64,000 nucleotides of DNA from Dasypus novemcinctus (lineage: Eukaryota; Chordata; Mammalia; Cingulata; Dasypodidae): assembly GCF_030445035.2 (NCBI RefSeq), contig NC_080680.1:112122228-112186227 (forward strand), written 5' to 3'. The translations under genes and the position numbers were made by a program. Below the pieces are notes generated by a model. The model saw only the letters and a program-made list of their open reading frames with translations, did no database searches and was not told the origin of the DNA. Below, one piece after another: positions 42,601-53,470 of this stretch (its first letter is position 1; each line of letters begins with the position of its first letter).

Positions 42601-44147
42601 AATTTTTTTTTTCATTTTTTTGGCTTTATTTTTTTAGTGTTACATTAAAAAATATGAGGTCCCCATATACCTCCCACCCCCTCATCCCACTCCTTCCCCC
42701 ATAACAACAACCTCCTCCATCATCATGAGACATTCATTGCATTTGGTGAATACATCTCTGAGCACCGCTGCACCTCATGGTCAGTGGTCCACACCATAGC
42801 CCACACTCTCCCACAGTCCACCCAGTGGGCCATGGGAAGAAACACAATATCCGGTAACTGTCCCTGCAGCACCACCCAGGACAACTCTAACCCCTAAAAA
42901 TGCCCCCACATCACATCTCTTCCTTCCACTCCCTACCCCCAGCAGCCACCATGGCCACTTTCTCCACACCAACGCCACATTTTCTTTGATTACTAATCAC
43001 AATAGTTCATGAATAGAATATCAGTAAGTCCACTCTAATCCATACTCTATTCCTCCATCCTGTGGACCTTGGAATGGTTGTGTCCACATCTATATCAAGA
43101 GGGGGCTTAGATTCCACATGGATGCTGGATGCAATTCTCCTGCTTTCAGTTGTAGGCACTCTTGGCTCCCTGGTGTGGTGGTTGACCTTCTTCATCTCCA
43201 TGTTAGCTGGCTGGGGTAAGTCAAATAAACCAGAGTGTAGGGGTTGCAAGTCTGTTAGGTTTAGGCTATCACATGGTCAGTCCAGAGATTCAGGTCCCCT
43301 GGGTATACATTAAATCCCAGCACCAACTACAGTTCCGGTAAAAGTGACAGGAGAGGCTTGTGAACAAAGATCACATCTGAGCCCAGCTCCATCACACAGA
43401 AACACAAACTCCAAAGCGGGGCCAACTGACATGGCACTGAACTCCATCTGCCATGATCATAGAACCTGTGGGTCTCTGTAGCCCTCAGGAGAACTAATAC
43501 CTGGGGTTGTATCTACTTTGTCTTTGGGACTCTGCTCAGGTGTGCATAAGGGCAACCCCTCTGATAACCTCCCGGCTTTTTTGGAGACTCATAGCCATAT
43601 AAACTCATTTGTCCTTTCCATTTCCCCCTTTTATTCAGGTCAAAAAGCATTTTTAACTCCTGGTATTATATGTAGACTGAGATATTCTGCTGGTCCGAGT
43701 TGACCCTTTTATTCAAGGTCATTTTCTAGTTACATCATCAGCTGGTACTTGGTAGTAATCCCTCAGTGCCAGGGGGGCTCATTCCTGGGAGTCATGTCTC
43801 ACGTTGGGGGGAAGGCAACACATTTACATGCTGAGTTTGGTTTCGAGACTGGCCACATTTGAGCAACACAGAGGCTCTCAGGAGGTAACTCTTAGGCACC
43901 CTGCAGCTCTAGGCCTTGTTCTTATTTCAGGTGCACAGGCTTAGAAGTATAGTCTTAGTATCAAGGGCTCATTGTTGGACCTTCCTTCCTTTTTGGTCTT
44001 TGCCGTTGGACTTGGGGGATTGTTGCTGTTCCTTTAGGGACTGTGATAGAGCTCCCCTGGCTAGGAACTCAGCACTCCCTCAGTTGTTGTTTTTAATTTT
44101 AACCACTATGAAAATATCCAAACATTTTTATGTGCCCTAGATATAAT
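42601..44147 (-). mobile_element. Younger L1 3' region (minus) nested in the old L1
   Basis: T-rich start, AAAATATGAGGTCCCCATAT, CCATCATCATGAGACATTCA, TCACATCTCTTCCTTCCACT, AGGGGGCTTAGATTCCACAT, ATGGCACTGAACTCCATCTG, GCTGGTACTTGGTAGTAATC, CCTGCAGCTCTAGGCCTTG. About 1.5 kb, matching both arms at 30,629-33,216. The old L1 is interrupted between GATATCATACAA and ATAATTTGTCCTTC. Confidence 0.8.
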
Positions 44148-45012
44148 TTGTCCTTCTCCCTGGCTTAGTTCACTGAACATGTTGTCTTCAGGTTCATCAA
44201 TTTTGCATGTATCAGAACTTCCATCCTTTGCAGCTGAATAATGTGCCATTGTATGTATGTACCATATACCTGTTGATGGACACTTAAAAAAAAAAAGATT
44301 TATTATTTATTTCCTTTCCCCACCCCCCCCAGTTGTCTGCTCTCTGTGTCCATTTGCTGTGTGTTCTTCTGTTTCTGCTCGCATTCTTGTCAGTGGCACC
44401 TGGAATCTGTGTCTCTTTTTATTTTATTTTATTGATTGATTGATTGATTTAAAGATTTATTTTTTATTTATTTCTTGCCCCCCCCCCCAGTTGTCTGTTC
44501 TCTGTGTTCATTCACTGTGTGTTCTTCTGTGACTGCTTCTGTTCTTATCAGTGGCACTGGGAATCTGTGTTTCTTTTTTTTGTTGTGTCATCTTGTGTCA
44601 GCTCTCTGTGTGTGCAGCACCATTCTTGGGCAGGCTGCACTTTATTTTGCACAGGGCAGCTCTCCTTACAGGGCACACTCCTTGCGCGTGGGGCCCCCCT
44701 ATGCGGGGGACACCCCTGCATGGCATGGCACTCCTTGTGCGCATCAGCACTGTGCATGGGCCAACTCACCATACGGGTCAGGAGGCCCTGGGTTTGAACC
44801 CTGAACCTCCCAGATGGTAGGTGGAAACTCCATCAGTTGAGCCAAAGCCGCTTCCCTGATGGACACTTTTGGGTTGCTTCCACCTTTTGTGATTGTGAAT
44901 AATGCCATGACCAATATCAGTGTGCAAATATGTTCATGTCCCTGCTTTCAGTTCTTTTGGGTGTTTATATACCTAGAAGAGGAATAGCTGGGTCATATTG
45001 GAACCCTGTATT
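44148..45012 (-). mobile_element. Old L1 3' end (minus), second part, split by a compound SINE
   Basis: Resumes with TGTCTTCAGGTTCATCAATT and TAATGTGCCATTGTATGTAT, then after the SINE TGGGTTGCTTCCACCTTTTG, GTGAATAATGCCATGACC and CAGTTCTTTTGGGTGTTTAT. Collinear with 1380-1600. Confidence 0.78.
44286..44856 (-). mobile_element. Compound long DAS-type SINE: truncated copy joined to a full copy
   Basis: Left part 44,286-44,430 repeats the tail and the first body (AGTTGTCTGCTCTCTGTGTC, GTCAGTGGCACCTGGAATCT) and stops. After a TTTTATTTTATT / (TGAT)n linker, a full minus-strand SINE follows (44,455-44,856) with the same body and the head GGTTTGAACCCTGAACC. TGATGGACACTT flanks the whole at 44,274-44,285 and 44,857-44,868. 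Both copies share one duplication, as expected from a template jump during target-primed reverse transcription. Confidence 0.9.
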
Positions 45013-45340
45013 TTTCAGATGTGAGATATTGCAGCCTATTTTGTATGTCGATGGGAACGATTCAGTAGATAGGGAAAAAAGTCTGGTGCAGGATATGATG
45101 ATTGAAAAGTCCTTTTGTAGCCAAGAGGGAACAGATTCAGAGGACAGGTGGAGGGGATTTCCCCAGACTGCAAGCAGGCAAGCTTCATCTGCTGCAGCTG
45201 GAGAGAAGGCAGAGCACACGGGTCCAGCTGCAGGGAAGATGGCGAGGTGGTCTTCTGGTGTTTTCATTTTTCTCATGAAGTAAGAAGCAAGGACATCAGC
45301 TGAGAGTGAGGAGGTGGGAAGGGGGACTGGACTGTATCCA
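45013..45340 (+). repeat. Ancient interspersed repeat, last part
   Basis: AGATGTGAGATATTGCAGCC, GATGGGAACGATTCAGTAGA, GGAGAGAAGGCAGAGCACAC, GTAAGAAGCAAGGACATCAG and CTGAGAGTGAGGAGG continue the repeat started at 40,375. Confidence 0.6.
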
Positions 45341-45344
45341 TTTT

Positions 45345-45890
45345 TTTGTTATTTTGTTTCTTCCTCCCTGCCAGGACTTAGCACAATGCCTGGTCCCTAG
45401 AAGATAGTTTGTGTTGACAGAAAGATTTACCTATAAACCATCACCTTTGACTTCAAGATAAGTCAGTTCAGGAAACCAAAACAACAAGATTCTCATATTT
45501 GTACAAAGAAGCAATTCTTATATTTAAACCTTTAGTTTAAGACAATAGTTGTCTTTAGAGCATTCCTAATCTAGAAATATTTTCTGATTCAATATATCCA
45601 CAAAGTTCTGAGTCTCCTCAAGAGGGTGATAATATTCCTAGAGGGAACAAATAGCCCACCTATGTTTGAAAACAATTGAGCAAACTCTGACATTTTTCAG
45701 TCCTGAGAAATAGTTTGGTAAACCAGCCTTAAATCTGTGTGTGACATTGCTGAGCATTCCTCTCTTGGTCAGTATTTATTTTTGGAGCAGTTTGGGGCTT
45801 TTAAATTTTTTCCCATCATTTTTTGTCATGTTGAGTTCTAATTTCTTGATTCAAATTTATTTTCTTTACTTAACCTCTAAGAGTCTTCAG
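45345..45890. other. No feature recognised, short L2-like end
   Basis: TTAGCACAATGCCTGGTCCC at 45,378 looks like the last bases of an L2 element. The rest is unassigned. Confidence 0.4.
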
Positions 45891-45892
45891 AT

Positions 45893-46070
45893 TAGAGTGG
45901 AGTGTAATGATAATGGAAAAAATATCCAGTTTGGTGTTAGAAGATACATTCTGGCTCCTCTGCTAGTTCCTGACTGTGTGACTTTGGGTTATTCAGTTCA
46001 GTTCTCTGAGACGGAGTTTCTTTGTTTATAAAACAAGGATGACGCCTGCCTCATATAGTTATAGTAATGA
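45893..46070 (-). mobile_element. MIR (minus)
   Basis: TTCTGGCTCCTCTGCTAGTT, CCTGACTGTGTGACTTTGGG, GTTCTCTGAGACGGAGTTTC and CGCCTGCCTCATATAG follow the reverse MIR consensus. Confidence 0.75.
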
Positions 46071-46074
46071 TGAC

Positions 46075-46275
46075 AACCACCTCTCTATAACTTTCAATCA
46101 TTTTTCCATATATCATCTTATTTGATGCTCAAATCAATCCTATAAGCCTGGTGGGGCATTCATTATCAACTTCTTTCTACATATATGGAAACTGAGGCAG
46201 GGCAAGGCTAGTATGAAAAGTCAAATATCCAGGAGATGTCAGAGAGCTGGAGTTCAAACCCAAATATATTTCCTA
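46075..46275 (+). mobile_element. MIR (plus), back to back with the previous one
   Basis: TATATCATCTTATTTGATGC, TCAAATCAATCCTATAAGCC, GGAAACTGAGGCAGGGCAAG and GAGCTGGAGTTCAAACCC follow the MIR core and 3' half. Confidence 0.75.
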
Positions 46276-46334
46276 TCAAAGCCCATATTCTGTCCACCAC
46301 ACTCCATTGGGTTTATTTATTTATTTATTTTTTG

Positions 46335-46425
46335 AGAGTCATTTGTAGATATTTATTTTGTACAAATAAGGACATTCTTATACACGGCCACAAGATAGTT
46401 AGCATTTGGAAATTAACTCCGTTGG
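46335..46425 (-). mobile_element. Short old L1 fragment (minus)
   Basis: AAATAAGGACATTCTTATAC and CACAAGATAGTTAGCATTTG parallel the L1 3' UTR block also seen near 40,055. Confidence 0.5.
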
Positions 46426-46539
46426 GTTTAGAGAGCATTTTATAAATCTCAAAGCAGTCTGCAAATGTAAAGGATTATTTCTGTTAATTTACCATCCACT
46501 CCTGAGTGAACAGTTCTGCTGTGAAAATAGCAAACCGTG

Positions 46540-47060
46540 CAGTCGATAATCTAGAACCGCACTGTTCCTTAGGGGAACCACGAGCCACCAGTGATTACTG
46601 AGCACTTGAAGTGTGGCTGGTGTGACTGAGGAACTGAGTTTTTCACTTTGCTAAATTTTTATCAATTTAAATTTAGAAACCAACACTTGATTCAGTCACT
46701 GGAAAACTTTTAAGTATGCTTGGAACAATCTGAGTATGAGTCTAGTTTTCAGCTGTAACTTTTATGATCTAAATACAGATCGACTATTTTCAATTAAAAT
46801 TTAGCATCCATATTGTGATGTGCTCTAAGTGTAAAATATATACTGGATTTTGTAGCCTTTGTTCAACAAATACGGTATAAAATATCCCATTAATAACTTT
46901 TTAGATCGATTATATGTTGAAATGGCAATACTTTGTATAGAAAATATAATTAAAATTAAATTTTTTTTTTTTTTACCTTTTCAGTGTGGCTTTGAGAAAA
47001 TTTAAAATTATATATGTGATTCTCACACTTTATTTCTCTTGGAAAGCACCACTCTAGAAT
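46540..47060. mobile_element. DNA-transposon-like relic
   Basis: The halves AACCGCACTGTTCC and GCACCACTCTAGAAT, TTGAAGTGTGGCTGGTGTGA and ACTGAGGAACTGAGTTTTTC recall a common mammalian non-autonomous DNA element. Family name and borders are uncertain. Confidence 0.45.
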
Positions 47061-48925
47061 TGGCTATGAAAAAACATTCGTATTGTCTTAACTAGGGATT
47101 TCCAGACCACACCAATACGAGCCATATTTCACATTTCACATTTTCTTTCAAGTAAGAAATTTCCAGAACGACCCATTCAAAACTCATGGAGACTCTTGTG
47201 AAGGCTCATTTAGGTTTGTTTGGACCGTCTGTGTGGAGGCTTCCCAGGTCACCCCTTTGCGCTTCCTGCCAGCCCGGAAGGCTAGCTCCTGAGTCTCCTT
47301 CCCACCGGCAGGGCTTCCTGGCTGCGATGACTTGGGCCCTTCTGGCCTGGCATCTGAGTCTGTTGTAATCGACTGTACGTAGGCCTGGTTCCTGTGCTCT
47401 CTGCCGAGCCTCTGCTTGGGCCTCTGCTGGCTTGGCTATTTCCTTGGGGTATCCCAAGGATATGATTGACCACAAGTATGGAAAAGGCGGGATTGCAGGC
47501 AATCCCCTAATTTTATACATGTACACATTCCTGAAAGTTTAGTGCACTTGAGTTGAAGACAGACATACTAGCTGTAAGGTGGGGATTGTACACCTAACGG
47601 CTGAATCACATTGCAGTCTCAAATAATGCCTTGTCTTTTAGCCACACTCTTTGATGCTCTAAATCCAACATTTCGTGTATGTTCTTTAACTTTGTTCCTG
47701 TATTCAACATTGAAAACATGGTCAACTAGCTAAATGTTCAACTAGACTAAAGATTTGCCACTTTCAACACCACTGATAAATGCTGTCATTTTTCTCAAAT
47801 ATGTTCAAGTTATAAATCCCACACTTCTCATCAACAGTATTAATATTTTCATTTTTTCTACTTTCCATTTAAAAATATTCAAGGTAAAGAAAAAAAATGT
47901 TTTTCAAAAAATGCCAGCTTTGGATTTTTAGGCTTTTTCAAATGAAAAATTATGCGGCAGGCTGAGAGGTGCAAGCCGCTGTGGTTGGAGCAGGGTGGGG
48001 AAGTAGGCAAGGTGGGGGGAGGTCAGCGCCGCTGTGAGGGAGCTGGCGGGTTGCTGCCAACTCGTGGCTTGAAAACTCACAAAATCACTGAAATAAGATA
48101 CTCACACAAGGCATCAACCTTTCTTTTGGGTGATGCTGCTGAAATTATTGTCAACTGGCAGATGGTGCCACCGTGATTCTTTTGAGCTGCTGCACGGGAG
48201 CCTGAAGGGTGGCAGTTCACAGCTGGCTTAGGACTGTGCACAAATGGAGGTTGTTCACTTGAGGTTTGATTGGTCTCTGCTGGATACTTGACTCTCAATC
48301 TGGGTGGTCCCAGAGAGAGGCCCTGTGTGTTTTTTTCCTCTGGGAACATGCCTGTAATTTGGGGGAGGGGCTGCTCCAGATAAAGATGCTTTCTTTGCTC
48401 CACGCTCAGCAATCTGGCATTATTCCCTCGCTGTCCAAACCCCCGAAGAGCCTGGATAATTTTCCTGACCAAGCTGGCCTCATACGCCAAGGCACTGAAG
48501 TGTATGGGACACTTGCCAAGTGCACAAAAACAGACGATAAAATCCTGAACTCCCTCCTTCTCTGCTCCCCACTCCCTGGTTCCTAATTTTAGCACGGTGG
48601 TGGGATAGGGGACAGTTCCAGCCTCACCCGCCGACATGACCGATTCACATTAATAAATGAGTGTTCTATTAATGGTAGAGAAATTCCCTCTTCTCCGAAC
48701 AGGATCTGGTTTCACTGGGAGGGCAGAAACAGATTCCTATTCAACTGAGCGGTTTATCAAATTGCCTCGAGAATGAAAGCAAGTAAACAGTTCATCAGAC
48801 CCCATCCTTCTCAGCCTTCAGCCTCTTTGTCTCTGCATAATGGCCTTTAGTTCTTGAAGAACATAAGAAGATGGGCAGGAGGATGCCAGGTCTAGCTGAT
48901 GTGCCATGTGATTGTTTCCCCGCTG
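47061..48925. other. No feature recognised; 186-codon minus-strand frame of unknown meaning
   Basis: About 1.9 kb without repeat landmarks. A minus-strand frame at 48,077-48,637 (186 codons) is the longest frame outside repeats in this half. It has no signal peptide, membrane segment or motif I recognise. Chance occurrence is likely, but it is the best place for a coding test. Confidence 0.35.
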
Positions 48926-48929
48926 GATG

Positions 48930-49090
48930 CTTTAAATAACTAACCTCACTGAGTTCTCCCTGCAGTTCTGAGGTGAGCTATACTTTTCCATTCACATATG
49001 AGAAAATCCAAGGTCAGAGAGGTGAACTAATTTGCTGAAAGTCACACAGCTGGTGACTAGGCATTGCTCTAAAATCCATTTGCTTATGTA
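48930..49090 (+). mobile_element. MIR fragment
   Basis: AACTAACCTCACTGAGTTCT, ATATGAGAAAATCCAAGGTC, AGAGAGGTGAACTAATTTGC and GTCACACAGCTGGTGACTAG. Confidence 0.75.
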
Positions 49091-49454
49091 ATATTAGGAA
49101 AATACCTTCAACAGTAGAGTTAATAATTCCCACATGAAATCCCGCAGCCTTGTGTACAGAGTAGAATATGACCCACACAGCAACCTGTGTTATGCACCTG
49201 TCTCTCCCACTATACCTGAGCTTTCTAAGGTTGGGGAGAGGAGCAGATACTATTGGTTTTCCTCCCGTCAGCTACTCCTTTCCATTTCCTTGACAACAGG
49301 GTTTAGCTCATTGGCCAGAACACAGTCACGTGACCACACTTAGCTGCAAGGGAGGCTGGGACATCTAGTTTCAAGGACTGTTTTATTTTATTAATGATAA
49401 AAAGAATCATACTTTGAATTAATATGTTTTGCTTATGTGTGAGGACAAAGTCCC

Positions 49455-49682
49455 TTTTTTTTTTTTTTAAGGTACCAGGAACTGAGAGTTGAATCTGGGA
49501 CCTAGTATGTGGGAAACTGGTACTCAACCACTGAGCCACATCAGCAAACCTGAGGTGGTTTTTTTGTTTGTTTTGCTTGTTGTTGTTGTCGCTGTTGTTT
49601 TTTAGGAGGCACTGGAACCAAACCTAGGACCTACCATGTAGGAAGCAGGTGCTCAACTACTACTTGAGCCACAGCAGCTCCT
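49455..49682 (-). mobile_element. Two tandem DAS-type SINE units (minus)
   Basis: Unit one at about 49,470-49,551 (GGTACCAGGAACTGAGAGTT, CAACCACTGAGCCACATCAG). Unit two at about 49,603-49,682 (GGAGGCACTGGAACCAAACC, CTTGAGCCACAGCAGCTCCT). A GTTTGTTTTGCTTGTTGTTG linker joins them. I could not find a clean target duplication. Confidence 0.82.
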
Positions 49683-49689
49683 GAAATGT

Positions 49690-50800
49690 AGTCTTGTAAG
49701 TGGGCCGTTGCTCTTAATAAAATTCAGGTCCTAAGAAAAGGTGGAGTCTGGATTTTAGGTAGGAAACTAGCAGTTTCTGTATAGGAGACTTTAAAAAATG
49801 TATATTTTTAAATACCTGTAGGAAAGACACATTTTCCATCTCTTCTGCTACTCCCTTTTTCCTTTAACCTTACCCAATTCCCATATATGTATTACCTCTA
49901 GGCATTGAATTTGGAATATGGAAAAAACATCTGTGGAAGGCAGGACTCTTCTTTCTTCTGATAATTTGTCTTTGACATCAGGAGCGTGTCCTCCCCTCTC
50001 TGCTCTGGGAAAGGACTTCCAACCGCTGCCCCAAATCTGGAAATGTAGCTCCAACCCACGGTAAATTGTCTCCCTGATTCTGTGCCCGCCCCACTCCTGC
50101 TTTCTAAAACAGTTCTTCTGACTTAACACAGTTCAGTGCGATTTCTACCTTATTTTCAGGAAAATGCCTATTAAGGTGAGGCAGAGGTACATGCCTCAGC
50201 CATTGCATTTGTCTGGAAACATTAAGTGTACAATGTTTTAGTTCTTCTAGAAGAAATGCACCCCCCACGCCCTGTCCCCAGATGTGCCTGCTCTCTTACC
50301 CAGCTGCTAGTGCTAAGGCAAATACTGAGGGAAGCTTACTGTTGTTTCAGTCCCTTCTGAATGAACTGACTTGGGTCTTTGTTTTAGGTGCTGCGAATTT
50401 GGTATTTCTGATGTACTTAGCCTGTGGAGAAGGGAGCCTGGGATCTGAGGGAGTGGTTAGAATAAAACCATTTCCCACTTAATTTTAAAATATTATTTGT
50501 ATCTATATTTACCAGCAATTTCTTTGATTCCTGGAAAGGCTCTGAGGGAAAACTGGTGAAGCTCAGGTGATTTCCAAAGGGTTCTCCAGTAGTTTCCCAC
50601 AGAAAATGTAAAAACACGTTTGATTTTAGTTTATTTGGAAGTATTTCAAGAAAGCAGATCTAACATGGAAATAAGGGCAGATGTATGAATAAGTAAATAT
50701 GAAAAGCTTTTGAAAATCAGTAAATGCAGTTTTTCTGAAACACTGATAATTCTCACTTGATGTCGAACTTATTTTTCTTTTGCCCCAAACACTGTGATTG
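49690..50800. other. No feature recognised
   Basis: About 1.1 kb of unique-looking sequence. Short frames only. Confidence 0.5.
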
Positions 50801-50807
50801 TTTTTTA

Positions 50808-51235
50808 TTTTTTTAACAGCTTTATTGAGATATAATTCGCATACTATATAATTTGCCCATTTAAAGCATAAAATCTGGTGGCTTTTTGTATATTCACAGA
50901 TATGTGCAACTATCACCACAGTCAAGTTTACATTTTTACACCTTAAAAGGAAATCCCTTACCCTTCCGCTCTTACCTACTTACCCAGCCCTAAGCAACTC
51001 TCTAAACAATTTCTCCCCCCCAACCTTGAGCAACCGCTAGTCTACTTTCTCTTTAATTTTCCCTGTTCTGGGCATTCCATTTGAATGGAATCATATAATA
51101 TTTGGTCTTTCGTGACTGGCGTTTTTCACTTAGCATGAGGTTTTCAAGGTTCATTCGTGTTGTAGCATGTTTCAGTACTTGATTCCTTTTTAATATTCTA
51201 GTGTATGGATATTTCACATTTTGTTTATAAAGTTT
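50808..51235 (-). mobile_element. Old L1 3' UTR fragment (minus)
   Basis: TTTTTTTAACAGCTTTATTG, AGATATAATTCGCATACTAT, AACTATCACCACAGTCAAGT, TTCCATTTGAATGGAATCAT and GTTCATTCGTGTTGTAGCAT follow the L1 consensus read backwards. Confidence 0.8.
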
Positions 51236-51841
51236 CACTGTCTTGGAGGACAGGATTACTTGTTAGGCTGACTCTGTAGGGCAGGGTCATCTTGGTACTT
51301 TTAGTGACCAGCACAACCAGGGACTCAGGACGTTTGTGTGGAATTGAATGGACATCATTATTTCCAAATTGCACATCACAGTAGAGTTTCATTAATGGAC
51401 CTAATTGATTCATATCTTACAACTATGAGGAGAGCATCACAGACTCCTGGACCTTCTGTGTGCGTGGGTGGGTGGGGGGGAGGATCAGTGTGCAAGCTAA
51501 TTAATTCGTTTCACATATATTATTGTGTTCAATTCCAGCCGTTTATGAGCTTTAAGCAGACAGTTTTGCTCTGAATGAGAGATTCCGTACCCATAGTAAA
51601 TGGGAGTGTTTGACTTTTCTGTACTTTTATGTCCCTGTTATGTATATTGTAGCAGCATCCAAGGTTAAATTATTTTGACACAGAGAATTGTGATCAAGAA
51701 ATTTTTACCTAGGTAAGGATATAACTGGTTCTCTACTGTGGCAGTATAAATAGAAGTTTGAATCTGTCATTTGGCAAAATGGGCCACCTCCATTGGGTCA
51801 GTACAGTTTCAAAGAAGGCAACCTTCTGACTACCCAGTTTT
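51236..51841. other. No feature recognised
   Basis: About 600 bp. A G-rich GTGGGTGGGGGGGAGG run at 51,467-51,482 is low complexity. No gene. Confidence 0.5.
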
Positions 51842-51856
51842 AAAATACCAACAATG

Positions 51857-52269
51857 GGGAAGCAGATTTGGCCCAATGGATAGGGCATCCGCCTACCACA
51901 TGGGAGGTCCAGGGTTCAAACCCAGGGCCTCCTTGATCCATGTGGAACTGGCCCATGTGTAGTGCTGATGCGCGCAAGGAGTGCCCTGCCACACAGGGGT
52001 GTCCCCGTGTAGGGGAGCCCCAAGCGCAAGGAGTGCATCCCGTAAGGAGAGCTGCCCCGTGTGAAAAAAGTACAGCCTGCCCAGGAATGGCGCTGCACAC
52101 ACGGAGAGCTGACACAGCAAGATGATGCAACAAAAAGAGACACAGATTCTGAGTGCTGCTGACAAAAATACAACTGGACACAAGAACACATAGAGAATGG
52201 ACAGAGAGCAGACAACGGGGAGGGGGGGTGGGAAGAGGAGAGAAATAAATCTTAAAAAAAATAAAAAAT
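51857..52269 (+). mobile_element. Long DAS-type SINE (plus), best-preserved copy
   Basis: 413 bp: head GGAAGCAGATTTGGCCCAAT and GGTTCAAACCCAGGGCC, body GCGCGCAAGGAGTGCCCTGC and GCCTGCCCAGGAATGG, tail AATAAATCTTAAAAAAAATA. Duplication AAAATACCAACAATG (51,842-51,856) against AAAATATCAACAATG (52,270-52,284), 14 of 15. A good reference for the long form. Confidence 0.95.
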
Positions 52270-52344
52270 AAAATATCAACAATGAGGGAAACTTAGTAGA
52301 AGACTTCTTGTGTCCATAGTGACCTATGGAGATATAGCTGGATT

Positions 52345-52480
52345 TGCAACATATTTTAAAATCTTTTAATTAAAGTATAAGATAGGAATAGAAAAACACA
52401 AAAATCATAAGTATATAGCTTGAGTTTTCACCAACAGAACCTACCCATGTAATTAGCACTCATTAAAAACCAGAGTGGTC
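52345..52480 (-). mobile_element. Old L1 3' UTR fragment (minus)
   Basis: TTTTAATTAAAGTATAAGAT, ATCATAAGTATATAGCTTGA and AACCTACCCATGTAATTAGC match the L1 block. Confidence 0.6.
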
Positions 52481-52915
52481 TCAGGTCCCTGGAACAGAAG
52501 ATTCTCTGATTCCCCCTTGCAGTCTGCCAGTGCGTGCGTGTGTGTGTGTGTTTTGGTAGACACGCAAGTGCACTTCTCTCATAAGCACAGAGGAAAGGAA
52601 ATCCTTCTCTGTTTCCTTCCATCCTTAACATTATCCAAAAGTTGAGTTCTAGCTTAGACAAATCTAGTCCCTGGAATTATTCTTAACATAATAATAACAG
52701 AATGACCTGCAAGGGCCTCAGGGCTGAAGGACTCCAGGAATGGAAGAGATTGATGGTGCTTCGCCGAGCTGAGTGCACTGCAGCTTCACAGACCTCGAGA
52801 ATCCCTGTTTTATGTGACCCACTAAAGGAGACTTCTGCGTCCTTCATCCAGAGACACATTCTAAGTATGCAGATAATGTGGAATGGAGCTGGGGGAAAGT
52901 TGTGATTCACTCCTT
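52481..52915. other. No feature recognised; short (TG)n
   Basis: A TGCGTGCGTGTGTGTGTGTG run sits at 52,531-52,550. The remainder is unassigned. Confidence 0.5.
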
Positions 52916-52919
52916 CACT

Positions 52920-53470
52920 CCTTCACTTTCTTATTTTCTGCACTTCGCCGGGCACTGCTAGAGACACTGGGGATTTAGCAAAGAACATGCTGTTTGCACG
53001 GCCCTTACATGGTAGAAAAGGGGAACGGAAACCAACAAGTAGACACATACATGGCAAGATGCCTTGACAGAGCTTCAGTGGCTCAAAGACACAAATAAGG
53101 ATAACACGAGAATGAGAGGGTAGGGAACAGGGTGATCAGAGAAGGCTTCTTTGAGGAGTTGACTCATTTTGTAAAATAAGCTTTCTCATTCAAGTAGAAC
53201 ACACATTCAAAAACATGCACAAGTCACAAGTGTACAGCGCAATGAATTTTTCCTAAGTGAACACACCCGCATAACCCCCACCCAGGTAAGAACTAGAACA
53301 TTGCCTGCACCCCAGAAGCACCTCCATGCCCTGAGGAGGTGACATTTGAGCTGAGACCTGCTTGCTAAGTAAGAACTGTACAAAGATTTGAGCTCAGAGT
53401 GTTCCAGTAAAAGAGGATAGCAATTGAAAAGGCAAGGGGAAGAAGTTGGCATGCTTGAGGAAGAGAAAGA
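52920..53470 (+). repeat. Ancient interspersed repeat, split by an old L1 piece
   Basis: CGGGCACTGCTAGAGACACT, GGGTGATCAGAGAAGGCTTC and TTTGAGGAGTTGA, then after the insertion GACATTTGAGCTGAGACCTG and GTTGGCATGCTTGAGGAAGA. Same family as 36,215 and 40,375. The piece at about 53,175-53,325 is an L1 3' UTR fragment on the minus strand (GTGTACAGCGCAATGAATTT, CCCACCCAGGTAAGAACTAG). Confidence 0.58.
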
